From: Dryomyza anilis
Taxonomy: Eukaryota; Arthropoda; Insecta; Diptera; Dryomyzidae
Length of the DNA: 64,000 nucleotides
NCBI GenBank assembly: GCA_951804985.1
Contig: OX638133.1
Span: 2,996,501-3,060,500 of the forward strand
Direction of reading: 5' to 3'
Under the pieces are notes generated by a model. The model saw only the letters and a list, made by a program, of their open reading frames with translations. It made no database searches and was not told the DNA's origin. Below are positions 10,440-21,910 of this stretch, in pieces; the stretch's first letter is position 1, and each line of letters begins with the position of its first letter. Position numbers and translations under genes: made by a program.

Positions 10440-11205
10440 AAGAATTCCAGTCATTCGTTTCGATATCGTAACGAGATCAATGCGAGTATATGGAGAATTT
10501 ACTTGATATCGGACACATTCTCGTAGCGATATCGACCGTCAAATTGATCGATGCGATCTATTGGAGTTTTCTCAATATGAGGAATTTATGGAAATCGGAA
10601 AAATGTCAAAAGTATTTGAATATACGAGAAATTTTAAAAATTAGAGCCGATACACCAACGAGATCGAACTTATCGAAGTTGTTCGAGAATGTTTCGCGGC
10701 AACGAAGGTCTCCGAGACTTGGCTGACTGGGATATTCGGACAGTACAGAAATAACTTTTTTGAGAAACAGGTATTAATGTATTTTAAGCATAAGAAAAAT
10801 ATGAAATGAAATTCTTTTAATCAAGAAGAATATAATGAATACAATTCCGAAATACTCCTTCTTATTAAGAATTAAAATTTTTCTTGTTTCTGTAACATAA
10901 TTTATCATTAGCAATATAAATTATAATGATAAATTATACGAATATTTTTATCAAATAACTTTTATATACCATAAAATGTACTTAAAGTAAGGAAAGTTAT
11001 TCGCCGAAAGAACCCAAGCTGCCATTCGGTTTGATATCGCTTTGAGACTGTTTCGAGATGTCGAGGAATTTATTCGATCTCGGTTACGATTCTTGTATCT
11101 ATATCATACTACAATTCGTTCTAAGATATACGCAGATATCTTTACGAAATAATAAAGTTTTCTCGTTACGAGAATTTTTTCTAAATCGAACCGATAAAAA
11201 ACCTC
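10440..11205. repeat. TCGA-rich dispersed repeat, copy 1
   Basis: Two blocks, about 10440-10735 and 11000-11205, full of TCGA/GATATCG motifs. The first ends AAGGTCTCCGAGACTTGGCT then GACTGGGATA. The second has CTGCCATTCGGTTTGATATC, GACTGTTTCGAGATGTCGAG and CTCGGTTACG. The same blocks appear at 46030-46560, the second in reverse complement. A mobile element is likely; its ends were not fixed. Confidence 0.6.
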
Positions 11206-11307
11206 AATACGTATTAAACTTCACGGACTAATCGAATCTGTACAACGAGAATAGTACGATAAAAAACGTTACATCGTTCAGAAATCTCCGAATATTTGGA
11301 GAGTTTG

Positions 11308-11488
11308 TTGATTAATGTTATAAAAAGTAATTGATGCATTTTTAAAGTTGAAATATCAATTGATAGATTTATTATCATGTGGTAAAAAGAGATCATCGAT
11401 TAATATAAAGCTATATAAAGTTGTTTGTAAATTAATATTTGGCATTTTGAAAATGTATTTGGTGACTTTTCATTCTACAATGACGATA
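11308..11488. mobile_element. MITE family 2, copy 2 (left end lost)
   Basis: Matches the interior and right end of the copy at 6232: AAAAAGTAATTGATGCATTT, then TTTGGTGACTTTTCATTCTA and CAATGACGATAT. The left terminal repeat is absent. Confidence 0.7.
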
Positions 11489-11931
11489 TTATTATATTTC
11501 TTGTTGTTAGTTCCAAAATAAACTTCATTCAGTAAAGAATGCGATTTTTTATTACTGATTGACAACATATTTTTCTTAACGTTGAGAATTTGTTATTTGT
11601 TAAATTCCACTCATTTGAATTCGCGCAAAATTATGCTTTAGTTTTAGAGTTAATTTCCGTTAAAGGTTTTTTTTCCTTTTGGTGTTTACCTCAACGCACA
11701 TAATTCCAATTAAGTTTATTGGAAAAGAAAAACTTAGGCGACTTGAAATGTAAAATTTACAAAAAAATATTGCTGAGGGTAGGGGCTCGACTTCCTCTGA
11801 AACCGTTGTACGAACTGTCACTCAATGCATTGTTCAATTGTTGTTACAATTAACGTATTCACAGATTCATGGTATTGGTACGACATTGTACGAATACAAC
11901 AGTACGGCAATTTAACTGTTGATTCTTATAA

Positions 11932-12246
11932 AACTAATAATAATAATAATAGTTTGGCGCTACAGTCCTGTATAGAACTTCGGCCGAGCTCTCTCACCAT
12001 TTTGAGCTGTGCGTGTTATATTTGTACTCAAAGTGGTGGGACCTACAGTTTATTGCCGAATCCGAACGGCGGGTGAGAGCTTTTCATAGGCAATGGTTTT
12101 ACTCTCGTAGGTTTGCCATTTACTGACGAGAGGTAGCGCGGTATAGAAAATGTTTCTATGAAAAGATGTTGTTATCCCCAGTCCAGTCTTGAACCGGGGA
12201 CCTTTCGGCTCGCAGTCCAACGCACTAACCACTGAGCTACCGCGGC
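11932..12246 (-). mobile_element. tRNA-derived SINE, copy 3 (full body)
   Basis: Read from 12246 on the minus strand: GCCGCGGTAGCTCAGTGGTT (A box), GGTTCAAGACTGG (B box region), body with GGCAATAAACTGTAGGTCCC and CACGCACAGCTCAAAATGG, tail ACTGTAGCGCCAAACTATTA then (TTA)n. A weak target repeat (TAAAACTA at the left, TACAACTA at the right) may flank it. Confidence 0.88.
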
Positions 12247-13540
12247 TACAACTAGGATTTTTAAAATTATCATACATATTCATAGATTTCAAAAGAAAAA
12301 CAAATAATTTAACATTTTATATGCTCTACTTGTTTTCGATTTAACAAATTTTCTTCATTTCACAAAATACGACATCAAAAAACATGCCTCACGGCTACTC
12401 TCAAATACAACACTTGTGGTATTTCACTTTTATAAGGGATGCAACAACAAATTGACGTTTCTGTGTTATTGTACCGTATATATACTACATGGTTCGAATA
12501 CCATACTAAAATACGATGAACTGTGAATACGCTAAATATCTTTTTGTAATATTAATTTTTATATTTATTCAATTTTTGATAGTTACGAAGTAACTTATAT
12601 GGCACAATAATATTTGCTGTTATTTTTGATGTTAGTCATGAAATAACTTTTTGTGATTGTTACCAATTAATCACTCCGACGAGTTTTTGTTTTCCTTATC
12701 ACGATTTGTTTTCTTATACATTTAATATTTTAATTTTTGAAAATGACTAAATAATGCAAAAACTCCTTTATTTTACATTCGTGCCCAATTCTGCTTAAAT
12801 TTAAGTTTCATAGAATTGATTTAGTAGTTTATGAAATTTCTTAATATGCATTTGTGCCAACTCCTCTTTTAATTTAGTAAATAGTTTCACTTTATTTTTG
12901 TGTAACATTAATTTGAATGTATTTCAAATATTTTCTATATTATTTACTAACATTTTGATAAAATATGTACAAATACATACACAATATAAAAGTTAACACA
13001 ATAAAAGTATAGACATATCTGGTTTTTTGGAGATTCTTGGAACGAGTCAACATTTTTGCGCTTAATTTAACCGACAACGAACGTAATACGAGTAGAACTA
13101 ACTTCATTGTCAGTGAACAGTTTACAACTGTTTCCAAATCGAAAGTAACTTATCTAATCTGTCAAATTATTATCGAGTTTCAGCCAAATGATACTCCAGC
13201 TCTATTGAGTATTAACGATTAAAGTGGATTTTTGGTTTATTACTATTGAACTTAAAAAATAGTAAACACAATATTCTTTTAGTTGTGGACATTATTTACA
13301 ATAACTCGGCTGTGACGTTCTCCAATTACTTAAAATGGCATCGAGTTTCTGCAGCGATGTTTGAAATCGGTGCTCCAAAATCATACGATATATTTTTCCG
13401 ATGATATGCTATATAGAATTTAAAAGATTTTAGAAAATAAAATAAATATAGTCTATAAATATAGCCTGTTAGGGCAGGTATGATAAGCAGAACATGTTGT
13501 TCGATAGATAATGGCCATAGAATAATTTCTTCTTGGAATC
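12247..13540. other. intergenic, no gene seen
   Basis: AT-rich sequence with no splice-flanked open frame of coding character and no repeat matched elsewhere in the window. Around 13545-13660 there is a diverged relative of the TA-flanked MITE (CCCATGTAGAAATTAATAAT, GTCATGATAGGGAAATGATA). Confidence 0.4.
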
Positions 13541-13663
13541 CCATGTAGAAATTAATAATAGGGTCATGATAGGGAAATGATAGGGAATGAATATTTTCTT
13601 TGTCATAACCTGACTAATTAGATGATGAATATGATCAAGCCATTATCATGAACCTAGCATACA

Positions 13664-13852
13664 CCCAGAAAAAAATTGCCTCAAATCCCATTAAAATTGG
13701 TCAATAGGGCAATTATTGATTTAATAGCATACAAAAAATAAATCTTTTCATATAAACTCAATGGCAATGTCATGTTATTTTCTAGTATTTAATTGTATTT
13801 TCCGATTAAATTAATAATTTATCCTATTGACTATTTTTATTAGTAAACCAGT
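13664..13852 (+). mobile_element. MITE family 1, copy 3
   Basis: Starts CCCAGAAAAAAATTGCCTCA and holds TCCCATTAAAATTGGTCAAT, TATTGATTTAATAGCATACA, CCGATTAAATTAATAATTTA and TCCTATTGACTATTTTTATT, in the same order as at 29576. Confidence 0.7.
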
Positions 13853-13854
13853 TG

Positions 13855-14580
13855 GGAAGGTTAGATCACATGGGAAATTTTAAAGTAGGTGTAATTATGA
13901 TAGTTCGGATTATCAAAATTATAGTCGGTCTAAGCCGACTACAAATACCCTACACATATGTGTGGTTACCATTCAAGTGATATATAGGTCACCAGGGTAT
14001 ACGAATCCTGAAAATAACTACAAACATTCAATCGCTGAAGAATTTCCATTCATTTGATACCCATATTTACATATGGGTAGGTGTACCGAATATCGATTTC
14101 TTTTTTGGTGAACCACAAGTCTTTATGCCGGAAAACATTATTATCATGTATTTGAGCATGATGTCAATACATATTTGACCAAAAAAGTTTACCTAAGCAC
14201 GTATACAGTAAAATTGATCTGTATATGTAAATTTTATATGAGGTATTTGAACATAAGTGGTCGGATCATAGGTCACAATGGACCGATCTCGCCAATTTTT
14301 TCGCACATACAGCGTAGGTATATTAGTAATCTAAGTTATAAGTTTCATTTATCTAGCTCTTCAATTTTAAATGTCTTAGGGATTTCAACAGACAGACAGA
14401 CAGACGGACAGACAGACAGACGGACAGACAGACGGACAGACGGACATCGCTAAATCGACTCAGGAGGTCATGCTGATCAAGAATATATATACTTTTCCAT
14501 ACCGGAGATGCTTCCTTCTGGGTGTTACAAACGGCGTACCAAACTGAATATACACTTTCACTCTTAGTGTAGGGTATAAA
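13855..14580 (+). mobile_element. non-coding element with (GACM)n microsatellite, copy 1
   Basis: Starts AGTTGGGAAGGTTAGATCAC, then AGTCGGTCTAAGCCGACTA and AATACCCTACAC. It carries (CAGA/CGGA)n at 14390-14447, then CATCGCTAAATCGACTCAGG, CTGATCAAGAATATATATAC and TTTTCCATACCGGA, and ends GTGTAGGGTATAAAA. Copy 2 at 55330 has the same block order. This layout (microsatellite followed by a conserved 3' core ending in GGGTATA) is typical of dipteran elements such as mini-me; that name is from memory and was not verified. The 92-codon frame across the microsatellite is not a gene. Confidence 0.75.
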
Positions 14581-15690
14581 AACTATTATTTATATAGTAT
14601 TTTTTTCTGGGTATACGTTCTACTTCTGAAACTCACTCTAAATATGAAGGAGGGCTCTTTATAACTCAAACGTATGACCAGCTCTGAAAGTGTTTCTCTA
14701 TACTTAATATTTTCTCTATTATTTTGCAAGTTTGCAGCCATTAAATGTTGATTATTAGCAGCACATTCCCCATCAGTATTTAGATCGTTGAACCATAATT
14801 CAAGCCGTGGTTTCATTCTCGTCTCTATATCCAGTGCCAAATAGTAGCTCACATTAAGATTGGTCATACGCAGCACCAATGACGCGCCAGAGTCTACAAA
14901 AAAATGGTTTTATTTAATTTTAAAAGACAAATGATTTTTACTTTCATAAATTTTAAAGTATTTGCCCACTGCGAAATCTTTCTTGTCCGCATCTATGAAA
15001 AGCGGCAGCCAGCTCATCCACTTGTATAATTCAAAAAAAGGAATTTTAAACTATTTTTGAATCCCCTGTATAATTCAAAAAAAGGAATTTTAAAATATTT
15101 TCGAAACCCTACCAAATCGACCATGTGTGGCATTGTAACAAAATCGTACAAATCCTTGCGTGCTACATCAAAAGTTTGAGTTGTCAATACTGTGATACTA
15201 TCATCCAAATATAGGTCATCCGAAGATGGTACTCCCACAATGTAGTTGAAATTTAAAAGCCATTGAAATAGAGAAATTTTACAGCGTATTTTCATGGCTA
15301 TTAACAATGTCCAGTGTATTTGACAAATTGCACAATCCAACTAAAGAACAAAATTTGTATTTTATTGTTTTACCACTATTCGTTTTGAGTGTGAACTTGA
15401 CAAAAGTTCTGGAGAAGCCCTACAAGTTAGAGGTGTATTTCAAGATGTTCGAATTCAACAAATGATGTTACCACACTATAACTGTTTTTTAGATACCCAT
15501 TAGGAAATAGACTTGATGTTTACTTTTATTAAACATTTGAATTTTTTGTGAAAATTTTACTTTTTAGTGAACATTTGAATGTTTCAGGAACAATGTTTTT
15601 TTGTTTGGAAAATTAAAAATATTAGTGAACGTGTTTAGTATTTAGTAAACATTAAATATTTTTGTGTAAATTTTAATTTTTAGTAAAAAA
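14581..15690. other. intergenic; local duplication, no gene seen
   Basis: Contains a ~45-bp tandem duplication, AATTCAAAAAAAGGAATTTT at 15028 and 15070. Minus-strand frames at 14586-14879 and 15014-15340 contain some mixed-composition protein sequence but no recognisable domain; a decayed transposon ORF is possible. Confidence 0.4.
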
Positions 15691-15694
15691 AAAA

Positions 15695-17390
15695 TCTAAT
15701 TTTTAATGAAAAACTGCATTTTTAGTGAAAAATATGAATTTTTAGAGAAAATTTTAATTTTGAGTGAAAAATATGAATTTTAGTGAAAAATTTTATTTTG
15801 AGTGAAAAATTTTATTTTGAGTGAAAAATTAAATTTTGAGTGAACAATTTATTTTTTTAATGAAATATTTAATTTTGAGTGAAAAGTGGAATTTTGAGTG
15901 AAAATTTGTATTGTGGTTGAAAAATTATATTTTGAGTGAAAATTTGTATTTTAAGTGAAAATTTGTATTTTGAGTAAAAAATTGTATTTTGAGTGAAAAA
16001 TTGTATTTTGAGTGAAAAATTGTATTTTGAGTCAAAAATTATATTTTGAGTGGAAAATTATATTTTGAGTGAAAAATTGAATTTTGAGTGAAAAATTGTA
16101 TTTTGAGTGAAAAATTATATTTTGAGTGAAAAATTGTATTTTGAGTGAAAAATTGTATTTTGAGTGAAGAATTGTATTTTGAGTAAAAAAATTGTATTTT
16201 GAGTGATAAATTATATTTTGAGTGAAAAATTGAATTTTGAGTGAAAAATTGTATTTTGAGTGAAAAATTATATTTTGAGTGAAAAATTATATTTTGAGTG
16301 AAAAATTGTATTTTGAGTGAAAATTTGTATTTTGAGTGAAGAATTGTATTTTGAGTAAAAAATTGTATTTTGAGTGAAAAATTATATTTTAAGTGAAAAA
16401 TTGTATTTTGAGTGAAAAATTGTATTTTGAGTAAAAAATTGTATTTTGAGTGAAAAATTTTATTATGAGTGAAAAATTGTATTTTGAGTGATAATTTGTA
16501 TTTTGAGTGAAAAATTGTAGTTTGAGTGAAAAATTGTATTTTGAGTGAAAATTGTAGTTTGAGTGAAAAATTTTATTTTGAGTGAAAAATAGTATATGAG
16601 TGAAAATTTGTATTTTGAGTGAAAAATTGTATTTTGAGTGAAAATTTGTGTATTGAAAAATAGTATTTAAGTAAAAATTGTATTTTGAGTGAAAATTTGT
16701 ATTTTGAGTGAAAAATTATATAATAGTGAAAAATTGTATTTCGAGTGAAAAATTGTATTTTGAGTGAAGAATTGTATTTTGAGTAAAAAAATGTATTTTG
16801 AGTAAAAAAAACTGTATTTTGAGTGAAAATTTGTATTTTGAGTGAAAATTTGTGTATTGAAAAATAGTATTTAAGTAAAAATTGTATTTTGAGTGAAAAA
16901 TATTATTTTGAGTGAAAAATTATATTTAGAGTGAAAAATTGAATTTTGAGTGAAAAATTGTATTTTGAGTGAAAATTTGTATTTTGAGTGAAAAATTATA
17001 TAATAGTGAAAAATTGTATTTCGAGTGAAAAATTGTATTTTGAGTGAAGAATTGTATTTTGAGTAAAAAAATGTATTTTGAGTAAAAAAAAACTGTATTT
17101 TGAGTGAAAATTTGTATTTTGAGTGAAAATTTGTATTTTGAGTGAAAATTTGTATTTTGAGTGAAAAATCGTATTTTGAGTGAAAATTTGTATTGTGATT
17201 GAAAAATTGTATTTTGAGTGAAAATTTGTATTTTGAGTGAAAATTTGTATTTTGAGTGAAAAATCGTATTTTGAGTGAAAATTTGTATTGTGATTGAAAA
17301 ATTGTATTTTGAGTGAAAATTTGTATTTTGAGTGAAAAATTGTATTTTGAGTGAAAAATTCAAATTTTATTGAAAAATAAATTCTTAGTG
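15695..17390. repeat. minisatellite, 19-bp unit, about 1.7 kb
   Basis: Head-to-tail copies of TTGTATTTTGAGTGAAAAA (19 bp), degraded at both edges (units such as TTTTAGTGAAAAATATGAAT). Longer blocks inside are themselves duplicated: AAAAATTATATAATAGTGAA at 16711 and again 280 bp later at 16991, and TGTGTATTGAAAAATAG at 16647 and 16851. The 145-codon minus frame here (FHSKYNF/SLKIQIFTQNT) is only the translated repeat: 19 is not a multiple of 3, and three units make 19 codons. Confidence 0.92.
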
Positions 17391-18640
17391 AACATTTAAA
17401 TTTTGAGTAATAATTTAAATATGGAAAATGTGAATTTTATAAAAATTAAAATTTACAGTACAAATTTTAAAACTTTAATTTTAATTAGTACAAAAACATT
17501 TTACATATTTGGTAAATATTTCAACTTAATAAAAACAGCAATAACAACATTTGAAATTTATTGAAATCAGAAAAAAATCCACCTATCGACGAACATTAAC
17601 ACATTAACATTAACTAAAGATGTCCATTAAAAACTGAATGGCGGTCAGGTGAGTAACTGCCTTAAGCTAGATCACGACTGCACTGTTAAGGTGCCCAGCT
17701 GATTTACTGCCTGTGAGTAAAACACATTTCGTTCACTTTGTGTTTTTTATTTGGTGCACTTTTCTGCAGTATTTCATTGTCAAGTTTCCAGATCCAGCGG
17801 CAGTTGGCTGTCGGACAGACATGCTCGCCTTGCTTTCAATTACTTTTCTTATCCCGCTGCAAGGAGTTGCCAGGACCTGCCACGACTGAACTGAGGCTGC
17901 CATTAACAGCTTCGTGAGTTATTTTAAGACTCAGCAGAGCAGCAGAGAAGGTGCTAAAAAAATAGTTGCAATTTTTAAGTAAAAAATGTTTATATTTCGC
18001 GCTAAAACGAATCATCCTTATTTATATCGTAATAAAATTGTTTTGCTGCTCCAAGCGGCAACAAAATGAAATCAAAATAAAATAAAAATTACTTTAAACT
18101 ACAGCACTGCATTTATTTAATTACGTTACAGCTGCTTAGAGTGCAGTATTTATTCTAAAATTTAAAAATCTTTCAGTTTGCCTAAGATTACGCCAAGGTT
18201 GTGTACAAATCTTGTAACAAAAGTAAAAATGTCAGAGCGACGACTACCTGGCTAAACAGATTTGCAAACAAAAGACTTATTTTTGTGTTTTTCAAAAATA
18301 AAAAAATAAAATAAATTCGATACAGCTCAAGAAAGTCACCCTCTTTAGCGAATCGGCCGTGAACTTTTTTCTATGCTATGCGTCTTCGTTTCTGGCTCGT
18401 TTCTACAGCTGCTGCCGATGGTATTTAGAGCAGTGAGAATGAGAAAATTATTTACAAATTGTTTTTGCAGTCGGCGGTGTAGTTTTTTCATTGCTTTGTT
18501 TAGCATCTATGTCAACTCAAAGTTCGCAGGTAGCAATTTCAAGATTTCATTTAACATAACTGAACTAAAGTCTGTTAAAAGCAGCTATTTTCATAATCTA
18601 TGATTATAAAGCAGCTACTATATAAAGTCTTTAATCGGCT
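17391..18640. other. intergenic, no gene seen
   Basis: Mixed-composition sequence with some less AT-rich patches (17640-17950). No open frame is flanked by good splice sites, and nothing recognisable was seen. Confidence 0.35.
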
Positions 18641-18663
18641 GCTACTTTAAGTACTACGTCACC

Positions 18664-18700
18664 CGTATAAAAGTCGCTGAAAACCGCTAGCACGCGCCCT
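18664..18700 (+). promoter_or_regulatory. candidate TATA-type core promoter
   Basis: GTATAAAAGTCGCTG at about 18665-18680, in a stretch of raised G+C (18640-19110). It would place a start near 18695. The only downstream ORF with a reasonable start context is 31 codons long (ATG at 19303, MSSLFQFDEVLHKLNSFL). The transcript, if any, is unknown. Confidence 0.3.
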
Positions 18701-19302
18701 CCTGCTGACCCGACGCGTAGGTAAAAAGTAATGTAATCGAATATCGATTGAAATGCCGAACGGATAACTGACTGCATGACTGCCTGACTGACACTTATCA
18801 CCGTCACATCCCTAACGTGTGTGTGACATCGTCGCCGTCGTCCTGCTGGTATCATGTTGGCGGTTCGGCTCGATTTGCGAGCCCGCATTTCAACGCATGG
18901 AATCGAATATATCTAAATGTTATGGGTTACTTCAAAAGGCAGCCGGCCTCAACCAACGACTTGTTGATAAGCGACCGAACATAGCGCTAAATGCTAAATG
19001 TGCGGTAGCCTTTTCGTAGGGTGCAACAACGAGCGCACGCGAGCCCGCATCTCTGAGCTGCACAGGACTTCCCACAGTCAACCGAAAGAACGGTAGCGTT
19101 AACGCGAGGGGAGTCAATAAATTAATTGACTAAATTATTTAACTTTAAAACTGCCGAAAAAATACGTTAACCAGCATAATTCAGCGCTACCGATCGACTC
19201 ACTACTCGATCGTTAATAGTATCTAAAATAAATCTACAAATAACGTGTGATATTTTCATTTTTCTCAACAAAATTCACACGCCCAAATTTTCCATTTTCG
19301 AA

Positions 19303-19398
19303 ATGTCGTCGCTGTTCCAGTTCGACGAGGTTCTGCATAAATTAAACAGTTTCCTTATTGTTACCAGTTCTGTGCACTATGGCGAATGCTCCATGTGA
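19303..19398 (+). CDS. short ORF, unrecognised
   Basis: ATGTCGTCGCTGTTCC at 19303 follows TTTTCGAAATG. It codes for MSSLFQFDEVLHKLNSFLIV and 11 further residues to a TGA. No domain is seen. It might be a first exon or an upstream ORF of a transcript from the TATA box near 18664; no convincing donor was found. Confidence 0.2.
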   Translation: MSSLFQFDEVLHKLNSFLIVTSSVHYGECSM

Positions 19399-19444
19399 AC
19401 TGCACTTTTTATGCATAACAATTCAAAGTCGAGCCTTACAAAAT

Positions 19445-19861
19445 TCAAAGTCGAGCACCCTTTTTCTTGAGCCAAACGCACAACACGTACGTCGTGTCGT
19501 ACCTTGCAACGGCATTCGTGGGAAAACCATTCTGTTGCGCATTTCGAATAGTCATAGACCACGACATAAATAAACCACCCCATATTAAACAACAGCAAGA
19601 AGCAAGAACATGTTTCATTTTCTGTGTAGCTTTCAAGATTTTTGAAATTGCGCAGTTTATTTGCTCCAGAAGTCGGCTCACATATTGCGTAACTCTTGAA
19701 CGCAATTCGAGAAAATACTGGGTGACAATGCGGTTGGTGGTGGGTTCAACAACCAGGTGTAGATCGTCGTCAAGTCTTTGGAAAGTTTGGTGCAAAGAAA
19801 AGTAACTTTCCCAGGGGTTGCGCAAAAGTTCCGCGCGCAGATGCCAAATTTCATAAAACAC
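19445..19861 (-). CDS. unrecognised ORF of 138 codons
   Basis: The longest non-repetitive intergenic open frame, starting MFYEIWHLRAELLRNPWESY, with a helical-looking middle (TQYFLELRSRVTQYVSRLLE) and a Cys/Trp-rich hydrophobic stretch (VLASCCCLIWGGLFMSW). Plus-strand frames overlap it. No family was recognised and no splice sites are needed. It could be a retroelement or receptor remnant, or chance. Confidence 0.25.
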   Translation of the reverse strand: MFYEIWHLRAELLRNPWESYFSLHQTFQRLDDDLHLVVEPTTNRIVTQYFLELRSRVTQYVSRLLEQINCAISKILKATQKMKHVLASCCCLIWGGLFMSWSMTIRNAQQNGFPTNAVARYDTTYVLCVWLKKKGARL

Positions 19862-20677
19862 TCAAGTACGAATGTCGTAAAATTAAGAAGTATTTGGAAC
19901 ATCATAAAAAAAAACTATAAAACTCTCTAAATTCAATCCGTAATTGATGTGAAAAGTCTTATTTTTCATAGTTTTTATCAATTTACGAACAATATTGAAT
20001 AGTACTAATTAAGATAGAGTTTTCCCAAAAGTACGCACAACATTTTAAAATGTTTTTCTTTTTTAAATGTTCACTCTTATCGCATATTTACACACCCCGA
20101 AATGAAACATAAAAACCATTGTATTTTCTGTTTTATCTGTCCAGAGCAGAGACATTTTTTAAATATTTATATTTTTCTAGTTGACTATTTGTTCGTTATT
20201 TTACGATTATCCATTTGTTTGGGTTTTTTTTTGTATTCCGCTGAGTCCGATAAGACTTTTTTAAAGATAAGTTCGCCGTATGTAGTATATGACATTTGGG
20301 TTTACTGAGAATTCGATGTATTCGATCATTGTCGGAAGATACTATACATTTTTGTAACGTTTTATATTGCTTATATTTATTGTTTTTGGAACTATGTTGT
20401 CCGATATTTTTATTGATTTGTGGTGTCTTGTGACCAGTTGTTTAAATGGCCTTTGAATGAAATTTAAAATGAAGTATAATATTGCGTAATCTACTAAAAC
20501 TGATTAATTTAGAATTTAATTTGAATTATTTAGTTTTAGTTTTTATAAAATTGTGAAATTCTATAAAAGGTTTTTGTTTGAAATTTAAATAAACTTTGCA
20601 AAGAATGTGAATGAGTATATGTAACATATATTCGATTTAATTATACATCTTTCAATATGATATAGATCGAGAATCTG

Positions 20678-20890
20678 CGCCCAGAAAAAGGTACCATAAA
20701 ATTAATATTTTTTACTAGTGATATTAGTCAATATAATTAACTATTAATTCAATCGGTAAATCCCATTAAATACTACAAAATACTATTAAAATATTTTTGA
20801 GTTTTTACGAAAATATTTATTTTTTATACTTTTAAATCAATACTGTCCTATTGACAATTTTTAATAGGATTTTATGAGTTTTTTCTGATT
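20678..20890 (+). mobile_element. MITE family 1, copy 4
   Basis: CCCAGAAAAAGGTACCATAA at the left, then AATCGGTAAATCCCATTAAA, CTACAAAATACTATTAAAAT and CTGTCCTATTGAC, ending near GAGTTTTTTCTGA. The block order matches the copy at 5977. Confidence 0.7.
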
Positions 20891-21910
20891 GTTTTGTCTT
20901 AATATTTCTTTTTTATATTGACATTAGTTATCCTCAGTCTTTCTATCACCAATATTTGAAATAGGTTTATAGACATTTCTTGAAAAAACTGTCTTTAGCA
21001 AAAGTGTTCTACGTAACAAATAAGAAGTCTGAATCTAGAGTCTGAATCCCGTATTGCCCTACTACGTATTCATTCCAATGAAATTTAAATAATATCGTCG
21101 TTGTAGAACGAAAAGTCACCAAATACATTTTCAAAATGCCAAATATTCATTTACAAAAATCTTTATATATATATCTGTCAATTTTTAATTGATGGTCAAT
21201 TTTGTTACCACATGATAAGAAAATGTAAATCTATCAATTGATATTTCAAATTTAAAAATACATCAATTACTTTTTATAATATTAATCAGCAAACTTGAAA
21301 TTTACGATTTTCATAAAAAAGTATTTGTTGACTTCGTTCTACAACGACGATAAATCAGGGTCTGATGTTTTCGAAAACTGATTGTCTTGAACAGACGTTA
21401 CGTTTTTTATTAACATCATCTGTTTTTCTATCATTTATTAGGAATAGGTTATAGAAAATGCTTAAGAAAACTCGCAACGCAAAAAATGTTGCTCATTAAA
21501 AAAAAGGTGGGGTCATGTAAAATATGAATCCCGTTTTGTTCCACTAAATCTCCATTCCAGTCAAATTTAAAACTGATTGTCTTGATTAGACATTTCTTGT
21601 ATATTGAAATCTATTCTCTGTCTTTCTATAATGATTATTTGGAATAGAAATACCGAAAATGCTTAACAAAACTGTCTTCGGCAAAAATGTTACAAATGGA
21701 AAATATGACGAGGTAATCTAGAATCTGCATTTCGTTTTATGCACTTTATCTCCACTCCAGTCAAATTGAAATAATTTGAATTTGATATTTTAGTAAAACT
21801 GAAAAATGGACACCACCTACTCTTTGTCATATTTGGAATATATAGAATGGAATTGATAAAACTCTCTTCGGCAGAAATTTATGAAATATAATGTGGGGTT
21901 CTTAAACATC
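20891..21910 (+). repeat. degenerate tandem duplication of about 210 bp, split by a MITE
   Basis: Related blocks recur at about 20891-21088, 21360-21570, 21571-21780 and 21781-21910. Each has a version of AAAACTGTCTTCGGCAAAAA, then a 'GAATCTGAATCCCGTTTTG' region and CTCCATTCCAGTCAAATTTA. A family-2 MITE (21093-21352) interrupts the first and second. No reading frame is preserved. Confidence 0.55.
21093..21352. mobile_element. MITE family 2, copy 3
   Basis: Starts TATCGTCGTTGTAGAACGAA and ends TTCGTTCTACAACGACGATA (inverted repeats). The interior shares ATATTTCAAATTTAAAAATA and GATAAGAAAATGTAAATCTA with the copy at 6232, in the opposite orientation. Confidence 0.85.

Noticed and set aside
12181..12246. 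A functional tRNA gene (A and B boxes present)
   Set aside because: The same sequence recurs with a fixed non-tRNA body and target duplications, so it is a SINE head.
16926..17363. 145-codon minus ORF (SKYNFSLKIQ type)
   Set aside because: Translation of the 19-bp minisatellite; open only because the unit lacks stops in this frame.
15695..17390. CRISPR-like array
   Set aside because: Direct head-to-tail satellite without unique spacers, in a eukaryotic genome.
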